Source of the DNA: Nonlabens sp.
GTDB lineage: Bacteria > Bacteroidota > Bacteroidia > Flavobacteriales > Flavobacteriaceae
DNA length: 8,390 bases
Assembly (NCBI GenBank): GCA_023301395.1
Contig: JALZUY010000150.1
Location: forward strand, 1-8,390
Direction: 5' to 3'
Shown: positions 1 through 7,047 of the stretch, in pieces
How positions within the stretch are numbered: position 1 is the stretch's first letter
Layout: every line of letters begins with the position of its first letter
Notes under the pieces: generated by a model
What the model was told of the DNA's origin: nothing
What the model saw: the letters and a program-made list of their open reading frames with translations, nothing else
The model's database searches: none
Made by a program: the position numbers and the translations under genes

Positions 1-935
1 TTCCCCCTTTTTCTTCTTATAAATTGCAGAAGTTCAGGTGCTATTTTACCTTTATTTTTTTTTATAAAATTTTTCAAAGTATGAGAATCTTTGGGTTTTG
101 AAAATTTGAATTTTTTCATGATTTTTAAATCAACCTTCACATCTATTTTATTCAACTCAATTTCATTAATAGTTTCGAATATTACAGAATCACTTTTATT
201 GCAGTGAACACCAGAACCATCTAAACCAATATTAGTTAACAATGATTTCTTAGGATATAAGAACACTCCATTTTGTAACAACATACTTGTATAAAACCTA
301 ACTGCCCATGAATCAATAACCCCATTAACCTGTTGTTGTAACATGTCATAAAAATTAATTTTACCAAAACTCATCTTGTCCTTTAAGTCTTTATCAAAAA
401 CTTGTTGGTTCAAACTTTTTGAATCAAAATTTATTTGTTGCCATCTATCTCTCCAAGTTGCATATCCCCATGAACTCATAACAGGTAAAAAATAAGTTTT
501 ATCTTGAATTAGATCGTTAGATTCAAATGTATAACCCGATATGCCAAAAACTTTTTCTTCTTTATCGTAAAGATTTAATGCCGTATTCATAAATTTTAAA
601 AAACCCGAAGTAACAACAATATCATCTTCAAGAACAATGATAGAACTATGTTTAGATAAGACTTCTGAGACACCATTTATCACAGAGTTTGCTAATCCTT
701 TATTTTTAAGTGATTCTTTTATGATTACTTCTTTACACCATTTCTCTTTTCTTATAACCTCTTTAGTTTGCTTAATATCGTATAGCTCTTGTTCAGTAGC
801 ACTACTTTTAGCACCATCTGCAAAAATATAAAGAGTTGAGTCTTTTGACAGAAGATTAGATCGCAAAGCCTGAAGTGTTTTTGCTGTATGGTCTGGTCTA
901 TTGTAAACAAATAAAACTATGGGTGCTAACTTCAT
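1..935 (-). CDS. Glycosyltransferase, GT2/GNT-I-like family, 3' end cut by window edge
   Basis: Reading the minus strand from the ATG at 935-933 gives 311 codons with no stop up to base 1, so the C-terminus lies outside the window. The N-terminus (APIVLFVYNRPDHT, residues 4-17) and IFADGAK (37-43) are typical of GT-A-fold family 2-like sugar transferases. An acidic EDD (103-105) follows a hydrophobic strand and is the likely metal/nucleotide-sugar site. Later conserved blocks are SWGYATWRDRW (155-165), DSWAVR (208-213) and NIGLDGSGVHC (235-245). The family is usually 300-330 residues long, so little is missing. No membrane segment is seen, so it should act in the cytoplasm, adding a sugar to the growing glycan; donor and acceptor cannot be read from sequence. 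The start codon overlaps the methyltransferase stop (ATGA), implying translational coupling. The first 600 bases are very AT-rich (about 28% GC by hand count), which suggests a variable cassette. Family call is firm; specificity is unknown. Confidence 0.88.
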   Translation of the reverse strand, partial: MKLAPIVLFVYNRPDHTAKTLQALRSNLLSKDSTLYIFADGAKSSATEQELYDIKQTKEVIRKEKWCKEVIIKESLKNKGLANSVINGVSEVLSKHSSIIVLEDDIVVTSGFLKFMNTALNLYDKEEKVFGISGYTFESNDLIQDKTYFLPVMSSWGYATWRDRWQQINFDSKSLNQQVFDKDLKDKMSFGKINFYDMLQQQVNGVIDSWAVRFYTSMLLQNGVFLYPKKSLLTNIGLDGSGVHCNKSDSVIFETINEIELNKIDVKVDLKIMKKFKFSKPKDSHTLKNFIKKNKGKIAPELLQFIRRKRG

Positions 936-1558
936 TGTTCCTTAATTGCGTCAATTATGAGCGATGTATAATTCAATTTCCCGTCATTGTTTCTTTGATC
1001 ATAACGTCTTGATCTTAGAACTTTTCCTCCAGCTAAACTCCAATCAATAAAATGGAAGTTGCCATTCTCATCCCAATATTCCAACAGTTTTACTTTAAAC
1101 CCAGAATCTTCTAATCTCTTAGTAAGAATCTTATAATTATAGAGTAATTTATGATCGTCGGCACCTGGACCTGTACCATCAGGTTTAACCCAATCGATAT
1201 ATTTGGAATCCGGATGATAACCATCAGGGACCGATATTCTTAAACTTCCGTTTTCCTTTAAAAAATCATAACAGTTGTTATTAGCTAATCGTGTATCCTC
1301 TGCATTTAAATGTTCCCAGACATGCTCTGCAAAAATATTTTCAATTTTATTATTTCCTAATAAACGTTTCCAATCTTTTTTCTTAGTTAAATCAAGAACA
1401 TCAATATCACAAGAAAACCATTCTTTTGAAAAAGATACGCCTCCGCTACCCACGTTTAATTTTCTTTTATTTAAAATCTCTTTTCTATTCGTTGAAAACT
1501 GAGGAAAAAAATATTTAAATTTATATCGAATTCTTTTTAAAAAGGTATTTATTTTCAT
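932..1558 (-). CDS. Class I SAM-dependent methyltransferase (COG4627-like)
   Basis: A 208-residue protein with a Rossmann-type methyltransferase core. Motif I is LNVGSGG (34-40). The acidic residue expected to hold SAM ribose is in CDID (50-53). EHVWEHL (78-84) matches the post-II block of predicted SAM methyltransferases found in surface-polysaccharide loci, followed by GSLRISVPDG (104-113). The C-terminal block with SRRYDQRNNDG (183-193) and YTSLIIDA (197-204) is also typical of this small family, so length and both ends look intact. The first 30 residues are basic and aromatic-rich and could touch the membrane, but this is not a clear helix. Within the operon it most likely methylates a sugar or a glycan end; the substrate is inferred from context only. 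It starts 23 bases after the ATPase stop with no Shine-Dalgarno sequence, and its TGA overlaps the next ATG. A role as a chain-terminating cap enzyme is possible but unproven. Confidence 0.82.
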   Translation of the reverse strand: MKINTFLKRIRYKFKYFFPQFSTNRKEILNKRKLNVGSGGVSFSKEWFSCDIDVLDLTKKKDWKRLLGNNKIENIFAEHVWEHLNAEDTRLANNNCYDFLKENGSLRISVPDGYHPDSKYIDWVKPDGTGPGADDHKLLYNYKILTKRLEDSGFKVKLLEYWDENGNFHFIDWSLAGGKVLRSRRYDQRNNDGKLNYTSLIIDAIKEQ

Positions 1559-1581
1559 GACTTACAAGCTTTTAATATAAA

Positions 1582-2865
1582 TTATTCCCATTTATGTGAA
1601 ACTAAAACTCCACCATGACTGCTTGGGTTTATTTTACCTGTCCCATAAAAATCACCATTTATCACATCAATAGAAAATGCATTCATCAACCAGTCTTGCA
1701 TAATGTCATTAATTAATAAAGTCACATTACAATAATATCTTCCTTCAGTTAACGGGAATTTAGGTAAATAACATCTTAGGGTTAAAGATTCATTATCGTT
1801 AATAATAATATTATCTTCTGTTATCGTATTTCTTAGATAAATTAACACTTCACCATTGGATCTTCTGATTGGAATTGAAATATCTATTGGCCCCATAATA
1901 CCAGACTTATTCTTAAAATTAAGCTCTATGTATATATCTTTACCAGCAATTACTGATTCTAATTCGCTAGACGAAGAGGCATTCAATATTCTGACATGCT
2001 CCAGCACTACATCTCCTCGTCCCTTACGATCTTTTCTATTTTTAATTAATTGAATTGCTTCATCCTCATTAGACTGGACATAATTATTAATACCTTCGTC
2101 TACATTCTTAGTATCTAAACTGATTAACCCATTTTTAATTACTATGATTCGGTCACATAATTTTTGTACACTTGCCATATTGTGACTTACAAAAAGCACC
2201 GTGCGCCCGCCAGAAGTTGATATATCCTGCATTTTTCCAATAGCTTTTTTTTGAAATTCTACATCTCCTACCGCAAGTACTTCATCTACAACTAGAATAT
2301 CAGGTTCTAAGAATGCTGCCACTGCAAAACCTAGACGTACTCGCATACCGCTGGAGTAGCGTTTTACTGGCGTGTCTATATACATTTGACAACCAGAGAA
2401 TTCTATAATCTCATCAATCTTGCTAGAAATCTCTGTTTTATTCATCCCTAGAATAGCGCCATTAAGGTACACATTTTCTCTACCAGTAAGCTCTGGATGC
2501 ATTCCAGTTCCCACTTCTAGTAAACTAGCGATGCGACCTTTAGTTTTTATACTACCAGTGGTAGGACTAGTTACTCTAGAGAGTATTTTTAAAAGTGTAG
2601 ATTTACCTGCACCATTTTTACCTATAATCCCTAGAATCTCTCCACGTTTTATCTCAAAATTGATATCCTGTAAAGCCCATACATAATCTGAACTAGAGGC
2701 AGCACTGCGATCATTTACAGCTCCTATTTGTAAATAGGGATCTTCTTTACCTCTTATTTTATGCCAGAACCTGTTTAAGTCATGTGTTAAAGTACCTGTT
2801 CCTACTAAACCTAAACGGTACTGTTTAGATATATTTGATGCCTTTAAAATGATGTCATCACTCAT
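1582..2865 (-). CDS. wzt: ABC transporter ATPase for polysaccharide export, with C-terminal recognition-type domain (Wzt-like)
   Basis: A 427-residue protein that powers glycan export through the permease encoded two genes upstream. The nucleotide-binding domain (about 1-250) has Walker A GKNGAGKST (82-90), the signature YSSGMRVRLGF (170-180) with the SSGM form usual for this exporter family, Walker B ILVVDEVLAVGD (190-201) and the H-loop SHN (227-229). An insert before Walker A (about 20-62) is also usual in Wzt/TagH/RfbB-type ATPases. After a charged linker (about 265-285), residues 286-427 form a beta-rich domain resembling the Wzt C-terminal domain. In known O-antigen exporters this domain binds the modified end of the chain and sets export specificity. 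The ATG overlaps the stop of the pyruvyl transferase gene (ATGA). Base composition drops from about 38% GC in the nucleotide-binding part to about 30% in the linker and C-terminal part, as if the specificity domain had been exchanged. The symbol is by family analogy. Confidence 0.93.
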   Translation of the reverse strand: MSDDIILKASNISKQYRLGLVGTGTLTHDLNRFWHKIRGKEDPYLQIGAVNDRSAASSSDYVWALQDINFEIKRGEILGIIGKNGAGKSTLLKILSRVTSPTTGSIKTKGRIASLLEVGTGMHPELTGRENVYLNGAILGMNKTEISSKIDEIIEFSGCQMYIDTPVKRYSSGMRVRLGFAVAAFLEPDILVVDEVLAVGDVEFQKKAIGKMQDISTSGGRTVLFVSHNMASVQKLCDRIIVIKNGLISLDTKNVDEGINNYVQSNEDEAIQLIKNRKDRKGRGDVVLEHVRILNASSSSELESVIAGKDIYIELNFKNKSGIMGPIDISIPIRRSNGEVLIYLRNTITEDNIIINDNESLTLRCYLPKFPLTEGRYYCNVTLLINDIMQDWLMNAFSIDVINGDFYGTGKINPSSHGGVLVSHKWE

Positions 2866-3689
2866 ATAGAGATAGTTTTAAAAGGACAAACGGCTAGTAA
2901 GTCTTGTTGCACTTGTTTAATTTTTGCAGCGCTAGGTAAAGCGTCTATATGATTTTTAATCATTGCGATCGATTCTTCTACAGCAATTGCTTGAGCCATT
3001 TTAATCGGATTATATGTGTTTAACTCTACAGACATAAAATAGTCGTGATACTTCACGCCATCTCCATGAATTTTATCAGAGAATTGTACCTGTACAGCTG
3101 GTATTTGATACCCATGAGCGACTATAATTCCATGTAAGGAGGAGGATAGTATGCATTCACAAGAAAGGATATCATCAGTTGTTTTTTCAACATCATTTGT
3201 CCTGAAATTAATGATATATATATCTTTATGATTCTTATACATTTCTAGTACTAGTTTATAATCATTGATATGAGGCACTATTCCTAGTTTGTATTTTTTC
3301 TCTATTTGAGGCTTGTAATATAAAGGCAATAGTAATGCTGGATCACCATAGATTGCTGGACAGTCATAATTGAGCTCCTGAAGACGCTTGCGCGATAACG
3401 GACCTCTAACCGCCAGAAAAGTGGCACCAGCCACTTGAGAATCTCTAGAGATAATACCACTACCCCAAACGGTACAATGAGAACCTACATGTTCTAAGAC
3501 ACTACCTATAGTAACATACAATGGTTGCCACAAATTCTTTAAATAAAATTTATTTGCTCGCAGCCATTTTACAGGTCTACCCGATATTTTTTCTACGAGA
3601 TATTTTCCTAAAACATCTCCATAGTTTTCCTTATCCAATTTCTGAATATAGATCTCGCTCCACCAGTATAGTCTTAAAACGTCTCCCAT
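2862..3689 (-). CDS. Polysaccharide pyruvyl transferase family protein
   Basis: A 275-residue protein of the PF04230 (PS_pyruv_trans) family, whose studied members (for example CsaB, GumL and ExoV) place a pyruvate ketal on a sugar using phosphoenolpyruvate. Visible marks are the N-terminal NYGDVLGKYL (22-31), VWGSGI (74-79), the RGPLSRKRL block (95-103), YGDPALLLP (114-122), the start of the second Rossmann-like half at LGIVPHIND (135-143), and the C-terminal SSSLHGIIVAHGYQIP (182-197) with the family's SxHG motif. The pattern and length fit an intact enzyme with no signal peptide, so it should be cytoplasmic. Some members of this family have other activities, so pyruvylation itself is inference. 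The gene lies between the permease and the ATPase: its ATG overlaps the permease stop by one base (TAATG), and its TGA overlaps the ATPase start (ATGA). That tight placement suggests it modifies the very polymer this transporter carries. Confidence 0.88.
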   Translation of the reverse strand: MGDVLRLYWWSEIYIQKLDKENYGDVLGKYLVEKISGRPVKWLRANKFYLKNLWQPLYVTIGSVLEHVGSHCTVWGSGIISRDSQVAGATFLAVRGPLSRKRLQELNYDCPAIYGDPALLLPLYYKPQIEKKYKLGIVPHINDYKLVLEMYKNHKDIYIINFRTNDVEKTTDDILSCECILSSSLHGIIVAHGYQIPAVQVQFSDKIHGDGVKYHDYFMSVELNTYNPIKMAQAIAVEESIAMIKNHIDALPSAAKIKQVQQDLLAVCPFKTISI

Positions 3690-4546
3690 TATACGGTGTC
3701 TATAAAAGTTTTTTCTGTACGATTAAAGAATATAAGCCCGATAAAAAATAAAAAGATTCCCAGTCCTAATCCTACATATATTCCAGGCCAGTGCATTTCT
3801 AAGCTGTTAAACCATAGACTGCGATAGCTTTCTATAATATGCGCAATAGGATTCCACTCTACAGCCCAGTAATAATCCTTAAGTTTATCTTGAGCGGCAT
3901 CCATTGAATACATAACTGCACTTAGATACATTAAAAGATTTAACCCAAAACCAACTAACAGTGATAAATCTCTATACTTAGTAGTAAAGGCAGAAAGTAT
4001 CATACCTATTCCCATGGCAAGTAAAATTACATTTAAAATCACAACCAGCATTAAAGGCATATAATAGGATGGACTCACATCCATACCGTTATAGACATAG
4101 TATATATAGAAGATTACCAGTATTAAAAGTTGAATACCATACTTAAATAATCCAGATATCACCTTAGACGCAGGAGCGATAAATCTAGGGAAATAGACTT
4201 TACCAAATAAGCTCGCATTACTTTTAAAAGCATTACTGGTAGCATTTAAAGATTCTTTAAAATAAGACCACAATGTTAACCCAGTAAGGTTGAATAGAAA
4301 ATTAGGAATTGCGCCATTATTAATACCAGCGACTTCGTTAAAAACTAGGGTAAATACTACACTTGTAAATAACGGTTGTATGATGAACCATAATGGGCCT
4401 AGAATAGTTTGCTTATAAACGGTAACGATGTCACGCTTAACAAAAATTACGAGTAAATCACGATAACGCCAAATCTCCTTAAGATTGAGGTCTATCAATT
4501 TTCCTTTGGGCTTGATTTCATAAAGCCACTGACTTGTTTTACTCAT
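3689..4546 (-). CDS. wzm: ABC-2 type polysaccharide export permease (Wzm-like)
   Basis: A 285-residue inner-membrane protein forming the channel half of the glycan exporter. The N-terminal cytoplasmic part ends in RDIVTVYKQTILGPLW (38-53), the coupling-helix-like signature of Wzm/TagG/RfbA permeases. About six hydrophobic segments follow: roughly 51-70, 84-100, 131-151, 162-186, 193-214 and 253-274. The stretch WNPIAHIIESYRSLWF (231-246) before the last segment is also a family hallmark. Length matches the family, so the gene is intact. It should pair with the Wzt-like ATPase encoded at 1582-2865, although a pyruvyl transferase gene separates the two. It begins 40 bases after the kinase stop. 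An ATG 16 bases further upstream is out of frame and meets a stop after five codons, which supports the chosen start. The symbol is by analogy with O-antigen and capsule exporters. Confidence 0.94.
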   Translation of the reverse strand: MSKTSQWLYEIKPKGKLIDLNLKEIWRYRDLLVIFVKRDIVTVYKQTILGPLWFIIQPLFTSVVFTLVFNEVAGINNGAIPNFLFNLTGLTLWSYFKESLNATSNAFKSNASLFGKVYFPRFIAPASKVISGLFKYGIQLLILVIFYIYYVYNGMDVSPSYYMPLMLVVILNVILLAMGIGMILSAFTTKYRDLSLLVGFGLNLLMYLSAVMYSMDAAQDKLKDYYWAVEWNPIAHIIESYRSLWFNSLEMHWPGIYVGLGLGIFLFFIGLIFFNRTEKTFIDTV

Positions 4547-4561
4547 AGTTGTTGTACATTA

Positions 4562-4577
4562 CTCTTTGACAAAAGAG
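4562..4577 (-). other. Small hairpin between kinase and permease genes
   Basis: Within the 40-base gap, CTCTTT (4562-4567) and AAAGAG (4572-4577) can pair as a 6-bp stem around a 4-base loop. In the mRNA it sits about 16 bases before the permease start. There is no following U-tract, so it is not a convincing terminator. It could tune translation or mRNA processing between the two genes, or be chance. Confidence 0.3.
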
Positions 4578-4586
4578 ACATAGACG

Positions 4587-7046
4587 CTAGTTCTTTAAAC
4601 CTAAAATCTTTTTAAGAAGACTCTTAATTTGAGTTAAATATCCTTCTTTTTCATCATTTTCATGATACCCATTACCATAAACTCCATATCCGTAACCATA
4701 GCCATAACCATAACCATAACCGTACTTTCCACGTTCATTAAAATGGTTAAACACAAAACTTAAATTTTTGATTTCGTTACGATTATACTTCTCATTAACC
4801 ACATCGAGCATTCCTTTTTTAGTATAACCTTGACGCACCATATAAAGAGTAGCATCAGTATGTTTTGCGATTTCCATAGCATCGGCCACTAAGCCTAATG
4901 GTGGTGTGTCTAAAATAATATAATCATAATCCTTCTTAAATTGCTCTATCATTTCCCCAGCACGTTTAGACATAATGAGTTCACTAGGATTAGGAGGAAC
5001 TGGTCCAGAAAGGGCAATATCTAAATTCTCCATTCCAGCAGATCTTATGATATCATTAAGCTCACAATCATTTACTAAATAATTAGAAACACCTAAATCA
5101 TTTTCAATACCAAAATCATCAAAGATTTTAGGTTTCCTCAAATCCATTCCTACCAATAACGTACGTTTACCACTCAATGCAAACACAGTTGCGAGGTTGA
5201 TACTGGTAAAGGTTTTCCCTTCTCCACTTACACTACTAGTAACCATAATAGTACGCGAACCGTGCAAGGACTCTTGATCATAAATAAAATGCAAACTAGA
5301 ACGTATCCCTCTAAAAGATTCGGCTATGGTAGATTTAGGCTTATCCTTCACAATAAGGTTTGTAGGATGATCCATTTTACCTACTACACCTATTAATGGG
5401 ATTTTAGATAATCTTTCAATATCTTTAGGAGAATGAATATAAAAATCGAGAATAGTCAATATAAAAGCAACACTTATAGGAATAGAAATACCTATAAGCA
5501 ATGCCATTAAATAATTAATATTAGAATCACGTCGAGTACCGCTACCACCAGTATCTTTTGCTTCATCAATAACATAGACATCAGAGACGTTTGCTGCTTT
5601 CACTAGTTCTGCCTCAGCTTTTTTAGCCATAAAAAGGTTGTAGGTGTTTTGATTGACATCAAATTGACGTTGAATTTTCAAGAACTCTTGTTGCTCTTTA
5701 GGCAGTTTTTTAATTTGAGATTCGATCTTATTAATTTGCCCATATAAAGTATTCAACTCTTTATTAAGAAGGAATTTTGAACTTTTAATATTTTCAAAAA
5801 TCACATCTTTGACTGCGTTAATATCACGATCTATTTGTTGAAAAACTGGAGCATCAGCTCTCATAGCAAATTCTCGTTTCTTACGTTCTTCGGACAAACC
5901 AATTAATCTTACTACAGCGCCAGAAATACTACCTTCATCAATACCTACTACTGATGGTGCTTGTATAACAGAATAATCAGTCCTAGTCTTTAAATAGTTT
6001 TTTAAATTATCATAATAATTCAACTTGTTTTGAATTCCACGTTTTTGAATTTCAAACTCTGTTAGTTTTTGATTAAAATCTGTGTTTTGAACGGTTGCAT
6101 CTAGCATTTGAGATTTATCCCTAAAATCCTCAAGATCTTGTTCTGATTTTTTAAGCGCTGCTACTTGTACTACCAGTGAGCTATCAATGTACTTAATAGT
6201 ACTTACGGCAAACTTATTCTTGCGCTCTAACTCACCACGCTCTAATATTACAGAACTGGTATTTATATAATCAATTAATCGCTGCTTATTACCACCAGTT
6301 AAACTTAGCAAAAGAATAGAAGATCCTGTAGGCTGCTGTCTAATCGCAATGGCTTTATATTTATTTACCGTTCCCCAATAGCTGCCAAAATTAAATAACC
6401 ATTCTCCAGTTTTAACAGTCTTTTCTCGTTTGTCAATGACTACTTTCAAAAAAGGCAAATCAATAGGCTCACCAAATTTGAAATTCTGTTTCCAGTCACC
6501 TTGCGGCACATCTACGCTTTGGGATTTTTTATCTCCATAGTGAAATCCACCAGCCGTAGAACTAGGAAAGTTAGTCGAGAGCTCAAATTGCTCTTGGTTA
6601 AGCACTTTAATACGCAAGTTTTTACCATACAATTGCGCTGCACTAGAGTCTGCATATATAAAAAATGGTGTTTGTTTATATGCATCGGTACTAAAGTAAT
6701 CACCTTCTTTAATGTAATTAATGTAATACTGTAAATCATCCACCACTTGCTCTGCATGAGAACGAGATTTAAATTGAACAATCGCAGTAGTTACCTTATC
6801 TGTAGTTCCACCCCAATTAAAGGTGAGGCTCTGATTACTTGTAAATAATGGGTTTGAATTATCCTTGATACTAATTAGAGAATTAGCACCATAAATTGTT
6901 TGTATGAACTGGTTTTTATAATGAGCATATCCTAATCCTATTCCTAGACATAAAATAAAAAGCCACCATAACTTGATCAGTTTTGTAAAAAACTGCCTGA
7001 TGTCAAATATTCCCGATAAGGAATTAATTTCTTTTTCTTCTTCCAT
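4587..7046 (-). CDS. wzc: Polysaccharide co-polymerase with tyrosine autokinase domain (Wzc-like, PCP-2a)
   Basis: An 819-residue inner-membrane protein that controls polymer length and export and links to the outer-membrane export protein. Transmembrane segments lie at about 24-42 and 511-533. Between them is a large periplasmic region with predicted coiled-coil stretches (about 285-350 and 420-480) and a GNVR-type block (about 447-510, including LPKEQQEFLKIQRQF). The cytoplasmic BY-kinase domain shows ESFRGIRSSL (576-585, the ExxRxxR oligomerisation motif), Walker A SSVSGEGKT (604-612), Walker A' GMDLRKP (633-639) with Asp635, PNPSELI (685-691) and Walker B IILDTPP (710-716) with Asp713. 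The tail carries ten tyrosines between 775 and 803, seven of them in a perfect Tyr-Gly repeat; such clusters are the autophosphorylation sites in this family. The start lies one base after the lipoprotein stop (TAAGATG). No cognate phosphatase gene is in the window. Pairing with an ABC exporter rather than Wzx/Wzy is unusual. The symbol is by family analogy. Confidence 0.95.
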   Translation of the reverse strand: MEEEKEINSLSGIFDIRQFFTKLIKLWWLFILCLGIGLGYAHYKNQFIQTIYGANSLISIKDNSNPLFTSNQSLTFNWGGTTDKVTTAIVQFKSRSHAEQVVDDLQYYINYIKEGDYFSTDAYKQTPFFIYADSSAAQLYGKNLRIKVLNQEQFELSTNFPSSTAGGFHYGDKKSQSVDVPQGDWKQNFKFGEPIDLPFLKVVIDKREKTVKTGEWLFNFGSYWGTVNKYKAIAIRQQPTGSSILLLSLTGGNKQRLIDYINTSSVILERGELERKNKFAVSTIKYIDSSLVVQVAALKKSEQDLEDFRDKSQMLDATVQNTDFNQKLTEFEIQKRGIQNKLNYYDNLKNYLKTRTDYSVIQAPSVVGIDEGSISGAVVRLIGLSEERKKREFAMRADAPVFQQIDRDINAVKDVIFENIKSSKFLLNKELNTLYGQINKIESQIKKLPKEQQEFLKIQRQFDVNQNTYNLFMAKKAEAELVKAANVSDVYVIDEAKDTGGSGTRRDSNINYLMALLIGISIPISVAFILTILDFYIHSPKDIERLSKIPLIGVVGKMDHPTNLIVKDKPKSTIAESFRGIRSSLHFIYDQESLHGSRTIMVTSSVSGEGKTFTSINLATVFALSGKRTLLVGMDLRKPKIFDDFGIENDLGVSNYLVNDCELNDIIRSAGMENLDIALSGPVPPNPSELIMSKRAGEMIEQFKKDYDYIILDTPPLGLVADAMEIAKHTDATLYMVRQGYTKKGMLDVVNEKYNRNEIKNLSFVFNHFNERGKYGYGYGYGYGYGYGVYGNGYHENDEKEGYLTQIKSLLKKILGLKN
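4683..4724 (-). repeat. Hexanucleotide tandem repeat coding a (Tyr-Gly)7 tail
   Basis: Seven consecutive six-base units (plus-strand form CCATAA with variants CCGTAA, CCATAG, CCGTAC and CCATAT) encode residues 775-788 of the Wzc-like kinase as alternating Tyr-Gly. The differences between units are synonymous. Loss or gain of units stays in frame, so it would change the number of phosphorylatable tyrosines without breaking the protein. Tyr-rich tails are normal for this family; the regular six-base repetition is directly visible. Confidence 0.85.
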
Positions 7047-7047
7047 C

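Noticed and set aside
637..831. Plus-strand reading frame of 64 codons inside the glycosyltransferase
   Set aside because: It lies opposite a well-supported gene with conserved motifs and has no recognisable family features; a frame shadow.
1275..1502. Plus-strand frame opposite the methyltransferase
   Set aside because: Antisense to motif-bearing coding sequence and without protein-like features.
2420..2686. Plus-strand 88-codon frame opposite the ATPase Walker A region
   Set aside because: Open only because of the codon use of the conserved nucleotide-binding domain on the other strand.
3689..3691. Possible frameshift between permease and pyruvyl transferase, given the one-base overlap
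   Set aside because: Both proteins have normal family lengths and proper ends and starts, so this is a coupled TAATG junction and not a broken gene.
6501..6781. Overlapping frames on both strands within the Wzc periplasmic region
   Set aside because: Both overlap a continuous 819-residue protein whose domains are complete; no start context or family similarity was seen.
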